A DNA stretch of 31,418 nt, taken from the NCBI GenBank assembly GCA_900660155.1, contig CABFPE010000003.1:5564809-5596226 (forward strand). The letters are read 5' to 3'. This document shows positions 9,473 through 21,335 of this stretch, in pieces; position 1 is the stretch's first letter; every line of letters starts with the position of its first letter. A program made the position numbers and the translations under genes. Under the pieces are notes generated by a model. The model was not told where the DNA came from. It ran no database searches and saw nothing but the letters and a program-made list of their open reading frames with translations. The DNA comes from Hofstenia miamia. Taxonomy: Eukaryota; Xenacoelomorpha; Acoela; Hofsteniidae.

Positions 9473-11424
9473 CAAGTTTTTATATAAAAATGAGCAATAA
9501 TCCAGCGAACTGCTTATTTCAAAAACATTGATTATTTCACTGAAGCCTTATTCTACATATCTAAAGGGCTATGCAAATTTTAAACATCATGCAATCAAGG
9601 TTATAAATCTAAGTAAAAAATGTAGCATGAAATTGAAATGTTGATGATGACTTATGTGCAATATGAATGTCAGCAAATATTTTCAAGAGCTTCCAGATGT
9701 TACTTACACATGTAAAGCAGTTATTCTTGTTGTGAGCAAGAGATATAATTCATGACAGCATAAAGCTTTGAAGTTATCACTTCAAAAGTGTTTATTCAAC
9801 GTCCAACATTCGTGTCAATACAAACTCTGATATAAACTCAGCTTTACAAATCGTTTTTAAAATGGCAAATTTATGTACACTTTTCGAGGATCTATTCTAA
9901 CAACCTGCTAAACGTACTCTTTGCTCTGTGAGCACAAGTTATAAAGGCTAAAGATAAAAGCCCGATTTTGATCCAAACTAATATATCTAGTTTCCATAGC
10001 TTTAGTTTTAGCATTTTGCTGTGGAACATCAAGAATTACTTGTATTTAATTTCAGTATGATCAAATAGCTAAAATAAGAAAATATTCACAAAATTTTTTA
10101 AATAATCTTTTCCAGTTGCTGATTGAAATCAATACTTCAAGTTGAGGTATTAAAAAATCAAAAGTCAATTTTGAATAAAGAGATATTGATTCTCAATTTT
10201 GGACATAGAAGAAAAAAGATTATGGTCAGCTATCGTTGACCATCTTATAAATTAAATCACAATTTATCTAATAAAATTCTTTATTTCATAAAAAAAATAT
10301 TATATTATTAAAATTGAAAATTCTTTAAGTTTACACTTATATTAGATGGATGAAAAAGATTTTGTATTTATTTGGAGCATTACCTTAATACAATACAGGT
10401 TACAGGGCCACTCTATCATATTTTGTTAAAGCCAGGAATGCCGAATTTTTATACAGGTCCTCATTTCAAATAAACAAAATGTCTTGCCAGTCTATAAATA
10501 GTAGAATACACACAATTTTCTTATAAAGATTAGTTTCATACTTTAGATTTAGGAAATATGCGTTTGGTTAGTCCAGCTTTAACTTTTGAAGACTACATTT
10601 CGGAAACTTTATTATGTATTCATGACATTTCAACAATTATGTTGTAATTTAAAAATTTTGGTATGGCATAAATTTGTGTTACATTTAAACAAAAGAATTT
10701 TGAAGGAAAGGTTTCTTAGAAACGTTACACTAGTGAATGAATTTCTGAAGTTCCAAATTTTGAGGGAAAAATTTTATTTGCACTAAACATTGATAGTCTA
10801 GTTTTAGATGCCTTTCTGTTCGTGAAGGAAAGTTTTATTGTTGTCACTTTTTGTGAAAAACATGACTATCTTAAAATTTGTTTGGATAAGATCTCGTCTA
10901 TTAAACCGACAATTCACATGTATTCATCATTTTGACATTTGCTGAAGCAAAATGCAAACTTTTATTTGCTAAGTTGTGCTGAAGGCAGAGTAAAGTAGAG
11001 CACTTTGCATTACTGCATGTCTTCCTTGAACATGACAGAATTCCATTTGGTAGACTTCTGCAGAATTTGAAATCATTGCTTACAGATATATTAGATATTA
11101 TGCTTTGTGATTTATGTCGAACTGTCGTGAGGCATATCTAGTACATAACGAATAATTTTATACGCGTAATGTAATGTTTCTAAGTTTACAGTTTGTCCTA
11201 ATTATTACATTATTTTTCTATGTAGTAAGCGTTTTCTAAAGTACTAGCTCTTTTTATTTAAATGTCCATAGTGTTAGAATAGCATACATTTAATTAGAAT
11301 AAGTAAATCTTATATCAAAACTTTTTCAAAAATAAAGAGTTTTGTTTTTCATTTTTTACTTCTAGTAAATATGAATATTTGGGTGTCTATTTTTGAGACC
11401 CACTACATTAATGGAAGCATATCA

Positions 11425-11647
11425 TAACTAGAAAAGCACTCGGAGAGCGCAGACCTCCGCCACGCAACTTGTGTCCACCGGATCAGCACCAAAATTTAAT
11501 ATATTCTTCCTTGGGCGGAGACGTACCTCTGATGAAAATTTGAGGTCAATCCATCTATTACTTTTTCCGTAAAGTTGCTAACAGACAAACATACAAACAA
11601 ACAAACCAACGCTATCAAAAACATAACGTCCTTGGCGGAGATAATAA
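11425..11647. repeat. Dispersed repeat with GGCGGAG motifs
   Basis: The segment is less AT-rich than its surroundings. It contains agacctccgcca near its start, ttgggcggagacg in the middle and cttggcggagataa at its end, plus a polypurine-like aaacatacaaacaaacaaac run. This layout resembles the tails of RTE/SINE-type retroelement copies seen in many animal genomes, but I cannot assign a family from the sequence alone. It ends just before the hAT MITE at 11693. Confidence 0.45.
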
Positions 11648-11692
11648 GTTTATATAAAACCGGGATGAATACTTGTGTTTTAGGAATCTGGC

Positions 11693-12409
11693 CAGGGGTG
11701 TTAAAAAATTAAGTTTTTCAAAAATAAGTGCAATTATAATAAGTGCAGGAAGTGTATTCTGGACTAAACTAATTGTTCACTTATTAAGTGTACCAACTAC
11801 ACTTATTTTTGCACTTTTTCATTAGTAAAAAAGTTCGTTAGATTGTAGATTTTGTCATCTCTTACTCTTACTTTCAACATTGTTGTTTTGAATCCAATTA
11901 CCAAGTATTTATTATATTTTTAAATTAATAAATACGGATTTTCAATAAATTTTACATCAAAGTTTAAGTTAAATGTTTTTCATTTGTATTAAATGTATTT
12001 CAGGTTGTTTATTTATAAAATAGGCCACTACAAAAATGGTGAATTTTTATTTGATTTAAAAAAATGATCTTCATCACATTGTACATTAGCATTTATTTTA
12101 TGCTTGAAGTATACAAATTACAATTATAGGACACATGAACCATTTATTATTAAAGAAAATCTAAACTGGTGGCAGTTAAATTAATTCACATATCAAAAAT
12201 CGCTACTTTAATATGGCTTCTACATATAATAAAGCAAAACGAAACCCACTATCCCCTAGTGTAGTTTATGCAGTAAATAATAGTTCAGGAATCATATTTA
12301 AAAATAATGCACTTTTGCAATAAGTTATTTTTTAAATTGGAAAATGCATTTATTTATTTTTTAAATACTTAATCAAAATAATAGTGCACTTAATTTTTTA
12401 ACACCACTG
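11693..12409. mobile_element. hAT-type MITE with perfect 8-bp target duplication
   Basis: The left end CAGGGGTGTTAAAAAATTAA and the reverse-complemented right end CAGTGGTGTTAAAAAATTAA differ at one base. The 8-bp direct repeat AATCTGGC flanks it exactly (11685-11692 and 12410-12417). Length is 717 bp with no transposase. Subterminal AAGTGCA motifs recur (about 11730-11765, and TGCACTT near 12385), as is usual for hAT transposase binding regions. The termini CAGRGGTG and the 8-bp duplication are diagnostic of hAT. Confidence 0.93.
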
Positions 12410-12779
12410 AATCTGGCGCAAAAGTTGTTTTTTTCCAAAATTTACAGTACCTTTGTCAAACAAGAATACAATAATGACATTTGTATATGGTACTAAAAGC
12501 TATAAACCATTCAACATAAAACAATGATCTGCAACTTCTTTGATTTTTAACAGGAAATTTATTTCTTTAAAGATCTTTTAAGATAAAAATTTACATACTT
12601 AAAGGATCTCTAATTTCTTCAATTATATACAAGAATTGCGTATCCTTAATGATATTAAAGTATAAAATTACTTTTCTTTAAAGATCTGCAATTTAGTCAA
12701 AGATTTTAATGTAAATTGAAGTTTCTGCAAAGTTTTTAAAGATTGTTCAACTAGGGTAGGCTTTTTTGTGAGAAAATTG

Positions 12780-13490
12780 TAAATTGTGTTTTGTCAATAT
12801 TTAGTTTTAGTTGATTATTTGAAAAATAATTGTTTAATTCTTCTACATCTGTTTGGAGTTTTTTGTAGCATCAAAAGCCATTTTTGCAGTACTTATAAGG
12901 AATGTGTTGTCGGCATATTAGTAAATGTCAATGTGTTTAACATGTTTAATTATATCATTTACATAAATTGCAAACAAAATATTTCCAAGGACAGTACCCT
13001 GGGGCTCCCCACTGCCAGTCGTAACGTAGCTTGATTTTTTACTGCTGTTGTCTGTTTTCTAGGAAGTTGATGATTAAATTAATTATCACCAAAATATCAT
13101 AATTCTTGGAATTGAATCTAATAATGCTATAACACTACATTTATTATGAGATATATTATATTTTATTTGTTGAGTAATAGAATTATTGCGTCTTGGGTGC
13201 TATGGCCCCGCTTAATAATAAAAAATGGGAGATTATAAGAAGCGGTTGATTTGTTGGTATCAAGTTTCTTAACAATGTTTTCTAATTCATCAATTGTAGC
13301 AAGTCTAAAGAAAGATTGTTTTGATTATTTGAGATTACGAGAATTTTGTTTTTTCTTATAAAATAGGAAATCGATATTTCCAAGTCTTGAATGTTGAATT
13401 TAGATGATTTAGTATTTGAGTTTTGTCGATTACGGTCGTATTATTGATGTTTAATTCATTTATTTCGGATGAAAAGCCTTGAAATTTTGC
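12780..13490 (-). pseudogene. Non-LTR retrotransposon reverse transcriptase relic
   Basis: On the minus strand the sequence decays through several frames but keeps reverse transcriptase landmarks in order. A linker (ELNINNTTVIDKTQILNHLN, about 13467-13408) comes first, then TIDELENIVKKLDTNKSTAS (about 13300-13240), NFLENRQQQ (about 13070-13045), the motif SGEPQGTVLGNILFAIYVND (about 13015-12957) and the catalytic box as YADN instead of YADD (about 12918-12907). In the linker and motif order this matches Jockey/CR1-like LINEs. Stops and frameshifts show that it is inactive. The plus-strand ORF here is an antisense shadow. Confidence 0.78.
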
Positions 13491-13496
13491 AATAAT

Positions 13497-13501
13497 AATA
13501 A

Positions 13502-13541
<40 letters not shown>

Positions 13542-13542
13542 C

Positions 13543-13585
<43 letters not shown>

Positions 13586-13610
13586 TAGAATAATAATAAT
13601 GATAATAATA
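13497..13610. repeat. (AAT)n microsatellite
   Basis: Imperfect ATA/AAT trinucleotide tract. It gives poly-Asn and poly-Ile translations in the two directions, neither of which is a gene. Confidence 0.95.
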
Positions 13611-13771
13611 ATAAACTTTATTTCTAATGAGGTTCCTGTGTTTGAAAGTGTGAAAAAATTTCTTCAGACATTACGATTTGACTAAAAAAACACCAGTCTG
13701 TTTTAGGTTAAAATTTAACTAAGATTCTTATTCTATCAAAAGCAGATATGCAATTTCAGATTGCATGTACA

Positions 13772-13813
<42 letters not shown>

Positions 13814-13962
13814 ACAAAGTATGATCAAAAATTCGTATTTAGAAAAATTCAATACTGTACAATATTTAAATAAAATTGTGAAAATAAGTCTACACTACAA
13901 ATATAAAACTAGCACCAATTTGAGTAATCGATATGTAAGAAATTTCTAACACGACTGTGCGC

Positions 13963-14315
13963 TTAATCACTAAGTGCTGCATGATTCTGATCGAGACGCT
14001 GAGTAATGTCTGACTGACTCTTTTTTACTTCGGCCAGCAAACGTTGAAATCTTTGGCTTAAGGCTTCCAAATTGCTCTCCAAATGTTCCAGTTTCTCTTC
14101 AGTTGTCCCATCCATGTCCTCTTCTGCCCCTGTGTCGAGTTCAGGACGATAAAGGTTGTCACGTATAAGCATCTTCTTTCCCGTCTCAAAGAGTTTTTTC
14201 CTTGCATCTGGATACTCTTTTAAGGCATCTAGAAGATCTCTTTTGGAGAGAATAAATAAATCACTATAACCGATGCTACGCACATTGGCACTTCTGCGAT
14301 TTCCATTAATATTTC
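13963..14315 (-). CDS. CNG channel last exon: end of nucleotide-binding domain and C-terminal leucine zipper
   Basis: The acceptor is gtgcttttag|GAAATATT at 14315, entered in phase 1 to match the exon ending at 17385. The exon first completes the phosphate-binding cassette with GNRRSANVRSIGYSDLF, where the Arg pair contacts the cyclic phosphate, followed by the C-helix region (LLDALKEYPDARKKLFETGK). The last part, EEKLEHLESNLEALSQRFQR and on to QSDITQRLDQNHAAL, is a heptad coiled coil in the position of the CLZ domain that trimerises CNGA subunits. It ends at TAA (13963-13965). RRSA has Ser where vertebrate CNGA has Thr, the residue linked to cGMP preference. A possible polyadenylation signal (AATAAA on this strand) lies at about 13617-13622. 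Confidence 0.95.
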
Positions 14316-15525
14316 CTAAAAGCACTTCTTATATTTCATTATAAGTGTAATTATTCATCTACATTTACGTCTTTAGATAGACTTTATGCTCAAAAATTCT
14401 CTTGAGAAAAAATACATGTATATACTGGCAATAAGCATCATGGAAGCTTGTACTCAGCCCACTCTCGTGTAAAAATGCTTGTATATATATATAACTTGAA
14501 ATTCAAATTTTTCTTATGGAATATATTTGCAATTACCATGGATTTCATAAAGGCAGAAATATTAGAAATGCATGACTTCCATCAAGAATTCCAAACATGA
14601 TTTATACCTGAGACCCAAAGTATTAGCTAAAGTACTCTTTTTGGTCAGATACACATCTTTTCAAAAATCAGTTTGGACAAAATTTTGAAAAATATTTGAC
14701 GAAAAAAATGAATAGCATCTCATGAAAAGTTATGTTTTCCAAAAAAACGCAGGTTCAATTCCCCATATTTTTCGCCACTGTCTCTGATGGCTTGAAAATA
14801 ATTTATGTATAACTTAACATTAATGTATAAAACGCTTTCATGCGATCAAATTTAAGCGTCAAATAAGATGTAACACATTAAAAATGCGTAATTACTGTCA
14901 ATAATTCCCAGATGTAGGCGTACTCGTTCATCTAATAGCTGCCGTTGAATAACACATAAATATAATTTTTTTAAATTTTAAAATCTGGTAGATCTTATAA
15001 AACTTTAACAATATTGCAAAATTTGCTTGTAAAATTTTTGCTTTTAAGCAAATTTCCCATTATTTGTAACTACGGTGTTGTAATATTCGCTTGCTAAACT
15101 GCTGCTAGAAATACATTTTAAATTACTGTCATATTGATATTAATAAAACAAGAATTATTTAAAATTGCACTCTCCTTAAATTAATTAAACGATGTCCAAA
15201 AGCCTTGAGAAACAAAAGGAAATTAGCAATGCTCTGTGAAGCATAGTTTTACAAAATATCAGTAGATTCGTAATAGGAAATGCCTTTCTTTACATACAAA
15301 GCCATATTGTGTGTGCATTAATTAATTGCACAAGAGTACATCTTAGAGATGCTATTAGCAATAAATAGACATCGGCTTGAATATCTATTTACTATAAAAT
15401 CCTGCATAAACAATTGAATTTTCTGAGAAATGATAAACGTAAAAATGCAACTTGCATCATCTTATAAGTAATTTGGATGGAGTTGTGTGAGGGAAGAGAT
15501 AACTATAATAATTATAATAATAATA

Positions 15526-16395
15526 GCGGCAAGTGCACAGACGAAGATGGGTTGAGGATGAGCAGTGGGGATAAAATTGAGGAGGTCAAGGAAGGTTACA
15601 AGTACTTAGAATTGACAAGGAAAGACAGAGCAGATCATGAGTAAATGAAGTCAAGATTAAGGAACTAATACAAGAGGAAGGTTAGGAATTTACTGCAGAA
15701 GCATTATGCTAGAAGACCAGTATTAATGCAATAAATACGTGGGTTATGCTAGTGCTAAGATATTTAGCAGGAATAATTAGGTGGAATGAGAATGAACTAA
15801 AGGAGTTACCTGCGCCAGAGTGAGTCTTAACTTAAATCGAGATATTTATAGCCTTTGCATGTCAATGCTCAAAGGAGGAGAAGTAGAAGCACGTGGCGCA
15901 ATATATAGTAAAGCAACCTAAGTGATCACTACTAAAGATCAGTTTGAAGTTGCGGAAGATAAGAACAGAGAGTGAGAGAAAGAAAGTATACCAAAGTAAG
16001 ATAGAAGCACAGAGACAAACACGATATAGGCAGAAGGCATTGAGAATGCAGAAAACATGAAAGAGAAGGGGGCAACAAATGGCAAAGGAGGCCAACAATG
16101 AAGAGAGAAACAGAAGCACTGATAATGACAAAACGGGATGAAACAGTCAGGACAAACTGGGTGAAGAAGCCCGTAGACAGAAGAGCGGAGGTGAGTGGAA
16201 AATGCAGGCAAAATAAGAAAAAATTTCGAAAAAGTATATCATCTGATAGCAAGCTGTTGGTTCACAACGAGTATAGGTTCAGGCTTGACAGGGAAGCGTG
16301 TATGGCACACTGAAGCTTGAGTAGGAAGTCTCTCAGACTCCCAAAGAACCGATAAGTTCACCATGCTGAGAGTCACACCAGCGTGCAACTTTGAG
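15526..16395 (+). pseudogene. LINE reverse transcriptase C-terminal relic
   Basis: Plus-strand reading in broken frames. MSSGDKIEEVKEGYKYLGI-like sequence (about 15558-15615) is followed by INAINTWVMLVLRYLAGIIR (about 15720-15785) and NENELKELPAPE, then, in an open stretch at 16098-16313, RTNWVKKPVDRRAEVSGKCR, DSKLLVHNEYRFRLDREA and a truncated HWSLSRK-like tail. Order and wording match the C-terminal half of a widespread animal LINE reverse transcriptase, including the region before its Cys/His-rich tail, of which only the first Cys (SGKC) remains. Many stops, so inactive. The opposite-strand Leu/Ser-rich ORFs at 15862-16252 are shadows. Confidence 0.78.
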
Positions 16396-17384
16396 AAGGA
16401 ACGAATTAATAATAACAATATTCAATTAAATCAGTAAAATACAACTGAAGGCCACAGGAATAAGACAGGCTAAGTCATAAAAACACGTTTCGAAATATCG
16501 AGATAAAAAAATTTGAAACCTCCGTCACAACGCAATATTGAAATTATTCCATTCTATTGCATGTTTTCGAATGGATAGAGGTTAGGGGATATTAAATTTT
16601 ATAGTTTCGAGTTGGTTGCCATTATATCTTGGGAACATACGAGGGTTTTCTGTCACCTCTAAAGAGGTTTCTGCCAGCTCCATTTTAGTGAAGGCACAAT
16701 TTGAACTTATTTTTTATAAAAGAAGAAAACAAAATGATGAACTATTAAAGGAACGATATGAATATTCGAATTCGATTTCATTTCGAGAATGGCTATGCTT
16801 TGTTCATCTAACGCGTTTTGTTTACAACACAGGGAATGGAGCAATTTCATTGGATGATAATGAGTAAGCACACACAACTATTTGACTTAGCTCGTTTTAT
16901 TTCTGTATGCCGTTTATAAAAACCTGGCTACAGGATGACTTTGCTCATTTTATCCTCTGATATGTAAACTACAGCCCGCTAACCGCCCTGATGAATATTA
17001 ATGAGTAATTTTTCAAAATCATCCAAAAATTGACTTAACTCGTTTTAATTCTGTAGTCTTCAACTGATAAATAAAAATACAACAAAACAATAACTTTGGC
17101 CATAGTCAGTTCTAGAAGTGGGCATATCATGTATTATGTCATCCGGACATCACGAAATAGCGTTTTATAACGTTCCGTCATCCGCATTAAGTCTAATCTA
17201 TGTAGAGAAAACGTCGTCTACACATTCGATGTTATCAAGAAGATGTGGGAACCACCCCAAATTTGAATATTCACTAGGTCTTGCTAAATCATTTAGCGAA
17301 ATCTAATTGCAATATGTTAAACTCCGTTTTATAATCGTCGACATGCAAATGAATTATGAAGGTATGGAAAAAACTTGTAGATAC

Positions 17385-17576
17385 CTGAAATATTGAGAAG
17401 ACTTATTTCACCGAAATAGCTGCCTTCAGAGAGTGTAGCATAGACAGTTTCACCATCTTCAGCAACAACACGGAGCTTCCCCTGTTTGACTATGTACATT
17501 TCCTTCCCAATGTCACCTTTACGGCAAATATAATCCCCTGGACTGTATACTTCAGGCTGCAACTTCAAAACAATTT
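17385..17576 (-). CDS. CNG channel exon: cyclic-nucleotide-binding domain core
   Basis: A 192-nt exon. The acceptor is caattttttag|AAATTG at 17576 and the donor is AATATTTCAG|gtatct at 17385; both phases are 1 and match the neighbours (G|AA gives ..[18 protein letters not shown]). It encodes the beta-roll of the [24 protein letters not shown], then [19 protein letters not shown] and the start of the phosphate-binding cassette, [16 protein letters not shown], with the conserved FGE Gly-Glu that contacts the ribose 2'-OH. In the cell this is the cytoplasmic ligand-binding module that opens the pore. No disruption is seen. Confidence 0.96.
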
Positions 17577-17861
17577 CTAAAAAATTGCAATACATTATTA
17601 TAAATGGACTACTTAAAAAAAATAAAAAAAAAATATATATATAATTTTCACTTAAGATTTTAATGATTATAAGTTGCATTTAAGGTAATATACATGTAAT
17701 TAGTGATGTTCTTTTCTTTTTTAGTCAGCATAGCTAAATATATCTAAGAATTTATATATTGATTTTCTGGAAGTATTCAATTGATGAATTTGGTAAAATT
17801 GTTTTACAAAATGATAAACATTGTACTGCATTTATAATATATATGCATGTATATAAATATA

Positions 17862-18001
17862 TATTTTAATGCATAAATGCAGGCGTAGTAATATGGTTTG
17901 TTCTCAATTAAAGAACACATTTTAAAACAGATTAAAGCATTATTTCCAAGCTTCCCTGGATGATTATGCCTATTCACGTTGTATACTGTAGTAAAAAATC
18001 A

Positions 18002-18040
<39 letters not shown>

Positions 18041-18205
18041 ATATATATGTTTATATATACATAGTGATTTGTTTACTACAGTGTACAACGTGAATAGGCA
18101 TAATCATCCAGGGAAGCTTGGAAATAATGCTTTAATCTGTTTTAAAATGTGTTCTTTCATTGAGAACAAACCATATTACTACGCCTGCATTTATACATTA
18201 AAATA
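17862..18205. repeat. Long inverted repeat (fold-back) with about 140-bp arms
   Basis: The left arm (17862 to about 18006: ..gcaggcgtagtaatatggtt.. to ..gtatactgtagtaaa) is matched almost base for base by the reverse complement of the right arm (about 18062-18205: tttactacagtgtacaacg.. to ..actacgcctgcatttata). The loop is an (AT)n tract. It lies in the CNG intron between 17577 and 18275. It could be a palindromic MITE or a hairpin-forming transcript; nothing in it codes, and the ORF at 17979-18206 reads through the (AT)n loop and is spurious. Confidence 0.88.
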
Positions 18206-18275
18206 AACATCCGGTTAGCCGCGGGTTTAAAAAATTGGGTATCAACAATTTCTTAAATTTGTTCGAAGTGTATAC

Positions 18276-18472
18276 CTATCAGTAGGCCAGGTTCGCAGTC
18301 CGCAAATAATGAAACACGTTTCAAAGTTTGCAGATGAACGTATATTGCGATTTCTGCGCGTAAGCGATCTGGCAGAACTGATAATACTGCAGCTTCATTC
18401 ATGTTGCGATTATTTGACCAAATGTAGTCAAACCATTTGATAATTCGCTTTTCGAGCTCATTGTCCACTTTT
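18276..18472 (-). CDS. CNG channel exon: C-linker and start of nucleotide-binding domain
   Basis: A 197-nt exon. The acceptor is ctgcaatttag|AAAAGTGG at 18472, entered in phase 2 so that AG|A gives the Arg of YMHFRKVDNELEKR. The donor is CTGATAG|gtatac at 18276, phase 1. It encodes the A'-F' helices of the C-linker (EKRIIKWFDYIWSNNRNMNE, VLSVLPDRLRAEIAIYVHL) and the first CNBD helix (LKRVSLFADCEPGLL). KWFDYIW and LPDRLRAEIA are hallmark CNG sequences that couple ligand binding to gating. The residues upstream of 18472 in the same frame are intron. Confidence 0.96.
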
Positions 18473-19265
18473 CTAAATTGCAGTTCAATTATTGACTTAG
18501 TGAAACCTATTTTTAAGTAGATTTTCAGAGCATGAAAAGAATAACGGTGTATTTTTCTGTCCTGTAAAAAATTGCTTATTTCAATATCAATAAACATTCA
18601 CTTTTATGTTATGCAAATTGACGTAAATCTGGTACAGAAGAGGCTATGTTTAATAAAACAATATCTTCATTGCAAGGTACCAGAAAATGTGTATTATGTA
18701 CTTTAAATGAATACTGCGTTAAACACCTATTTTTAAATGTAATCACTGTGATTTTTCACTTGTGGTGTGTATCATATTAACATCATAGCATATCGGTGAC
18801 ATAGAAAATTTAAATTTTAATCATAATTCTAATTTCAATTTGTGATTTTTTGGGCACCACCCTCCCTGGAATTTCAATTAGAAATCACTCAATCGGAATA
18901 ATTACCAATAAAATTAAATTCACTGTTAAATAAGCAATTACTTAGGTCAAAATGACAATGTATGATTGTGATATCATCACAGAAAAAAATATACATGCTC
19001 AACCTTCAACCTTGAGTTTTCATTACGAAATCCAGTTTTGTTTTCAGTAAAATTATCAAAGACCATTAATATATAGGATTCAAAATTCAGGAAGCTGTGT
19101 AAAATTGATGGACTGGCTGCATGCATTGTGAATTTGCTTTGAATTTGAAACCTAAAAATGTCTTGAAAACACCTCCCTGTGCATGTATTGAACTTAAAAT
19201 TTTCATGAAAAGTGCCTTAAAATTTCCAGTTTAAAATGTAGAGTAGAAAGGTTTAAATATGTATA

Positions 19266-19501
19266 CAGAGTGTCCATAAAGTCTGGACCCGATAAAATTT
19301 CAAAATTTCACCACTATTTAAATAAGTGAACTTCTTATTCCGGACAAAGTACTTTAAATTTTTCAATTAAGCCTCCATAGTCACTGAGAACTATAATTTT
19401 AAATCTTTCTTGAAGCACGGGATGCAAAAAATATGAATAATTTTAAAGCCTACGTTGAAAAATAGTTAATTTTCTTGTGTCCAGACTTAACGGACACCCT
19501 G
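19266..19501. mobile_element. Mariner-type MITE (236 bp)
   Basis: The left end CAGAGTGTCCATAAAGTCTG and the reverse-complemented right end CAGGGTGTCCGTTAAGTCTG are inverted repeats. TA flanks both sides (19264-19265 and 19502-19503). There is no ORF. It lies in the CNG intron between the C-linker and pore exons. Termini of the CAGGGTGTCC type are common in mariner-derived MITEs. Confidence 0.9.
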
Positions 19502-20768
19502 TACTATGAGTAGTTATTTAAACTGGAAATATAAGTATGCATATTGATGGCATTACAAACATTCATCTTTGCTGCATTTTGTATTTGTATAAACTGAATA
19601 ATAGTGAATAGAGCATACAAGTATTTTTTCTCTTGTTTATTAATGTTGTTTGACATTATAAAATTTCATATCAAAATACAAGAATCATCTTGTGGATCAT
19701 TTGTATAATCAAAATTTTACACAACAGATTTGCTAAGATCATATTTTCACTCAAGTTATGTTAGAAAATAAAAACTTCGTGTTCAATTGAAATATTCCTG
19801 TACAAAAAATGAGAAATTTCAAATATTTCTTGGATTATACTTAACTTAATCTACAAATAAAATTATAAATGATAGGAATATCAATTAACAATGACCTTAT
19901 ATATATGTAATTGAAATCCCTATAATCTTTTTCTTTCGCAAGTTGGTATATAAGAAACTTTTGTAGAAACCTCGAAATGGATTTTTTTAAGGAACCCTGA
20001 AGTTTAATCCAAGTTGGATTAGTTAATCTACAATATACTAAATATGATCAAGCTGTTTTTGGCTTTCTGTATTCCTGCTCCAACTTGTCATTTTCTTTCA
20101 CTAGTACAAACATAAAACACAGTAATAAAAGTTTAATAGTAAAAATCAAACTATTCTCCTAATCTCTCCATAATTCATTCATGACTTTTGAGAACGAACC
20201 ACAGTTTTCTTCTAGTTAGCATCTGATGTCTAGAATCTCTTCAAGTATCTTTGCAAAAATATCGCATTGCAGTGCGCCATAATAATGTAATTTGAAGGAT
20301 TCTATTTCCTATAAATACTTCTTCATTCAAAAGAATCTTGACATATGCCTAGTAGCTGTATTATCAACTAGGTTCCTTGGTGTTAATACTATAATGCAGA
20401 ATCTTCCTTCATATAATTTTGACATTTGGACTTCAAAGTTTGAAACCAACTTCAATAATTGTAATTTAAGTGTTGCTTGACTTCATTTCCTTGATGCATT
20501 AGTCGACTAGATTACTTTTTGAAGATGTTTTCTTCTCAGAGTTACTGAAGTATTGTGCTACTCCTCTTGATAGTACTCAACTTAAGACACTTTAAAATCA
20601 TAAAATTCTTGTAAATGTATATTATGGGGAAATGTCTTCTGCATTAAGATTTTAAAATGGTGTAATCTTTGAATTTCACTGAAAGGAAAACAGGGTTATT
20701 GATAAGAGAAGATTTCCGCCAAATTATTGATACATTTCTCATAAGCTCCTTACTGTATTAACTAATTG

Positions 20769-21070
20769 AGGATTTACAAGAGGAATGCAAAATTTTCTAC
20801 AACACAACAAAACAAAAACTAAATTTATCATACGATTAGGTTTACAGACCCATAGTAGGTTATTGTTTTAATTATATATATGCCTAAATGCCATTACAAC
20901 AACCCACCTCTATCTATAGTAAACATAATTTTCTATATATTACTTGTATTGCGGTACAGTGCCTTAAAACTTTTCAAGGATTAACAACAGGAATGCATAA
21001 TTTTCTACAACATACAAAAGAGAAGCAACACTTAATTTGTCATATGACTCAATTTTCAGACCCATTTTAG
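20769..21070 (+). repeat. Diverged tandem direct repeat, period about 211 bp
   Basis: gatttacaagaggaatgcaa at about 20769 and gattaacaacaggaatgcat at about 20980 begin two related units. Both continue with attttctacaaca.., an AAAC/AGAAGC-rich part and a cagaccca motif at about 20846 and 21057. No coding function is visible. It lies in a long AT-rich intron stretch (19502-21240) that otherwise holds nothing I recognise. Confidence 0.65.
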
Positions 21071-21207
21071 GTCTATATATTTTACACCCACATCAAACCC
21101 ATACCCACAACAACGCTCCCATTTCAAATCTCTATTGCAAAAAGGTTCAGCTTTAAAATAATAAAATTAAAAACATGCATGTGATGTTAAACTTTTGCAA
21201 ATGACTC

Positions 21208-21239
<32 letters not shown>

Positions 21240-21335
21240 NNNNNNNNNNNNNNNNNNNNNNNNNNNNNNNNNNNNNNNNNNNNNNNNNNNNNNNNNNNNN
21301 NNNNNNNNNNNNNNNNNNNNNNNNNNNNNNNNNNN
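21240..21335. other. Assembly gap (96 N)
   Basis: A run of 96 N bases that begins directly after an (AT)n tract. It lies in the intron between the CNG C-linker and pore exons. Order and orientation across it depend on scaffolding. Confidence 0.99.

Noticed and set aside
10586..10786. 66-residue plus-strand ORF
   Set aside because: AT-biased chance ORF with no motif in a stretch with no other gene signal.
13356..13685. Poly-Ile and poly-Asn ORFs
   Set aside because: Translation of the (AAT)n microsatellite. Only the part of the minus-strand ORF right of the repeat has meaning, as LINE relic.
15862..16252. Three Leu/Ser/Phe-rich minus-strand ORFs resembling membrane proteins
   Set aside because: They are antisense shadows of the charged LINE relic on the plus strand.
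16616..16867. 83-residue plus-strand ORF
   Set aside because: No clear splice sites, domain or repeat; kept out for lack of support although its composition is not obviously random.
17979..18206. 75-residue ORF through the fold-back
   Set aside because: It reads through the (AT)n loop of an inverted repeat.
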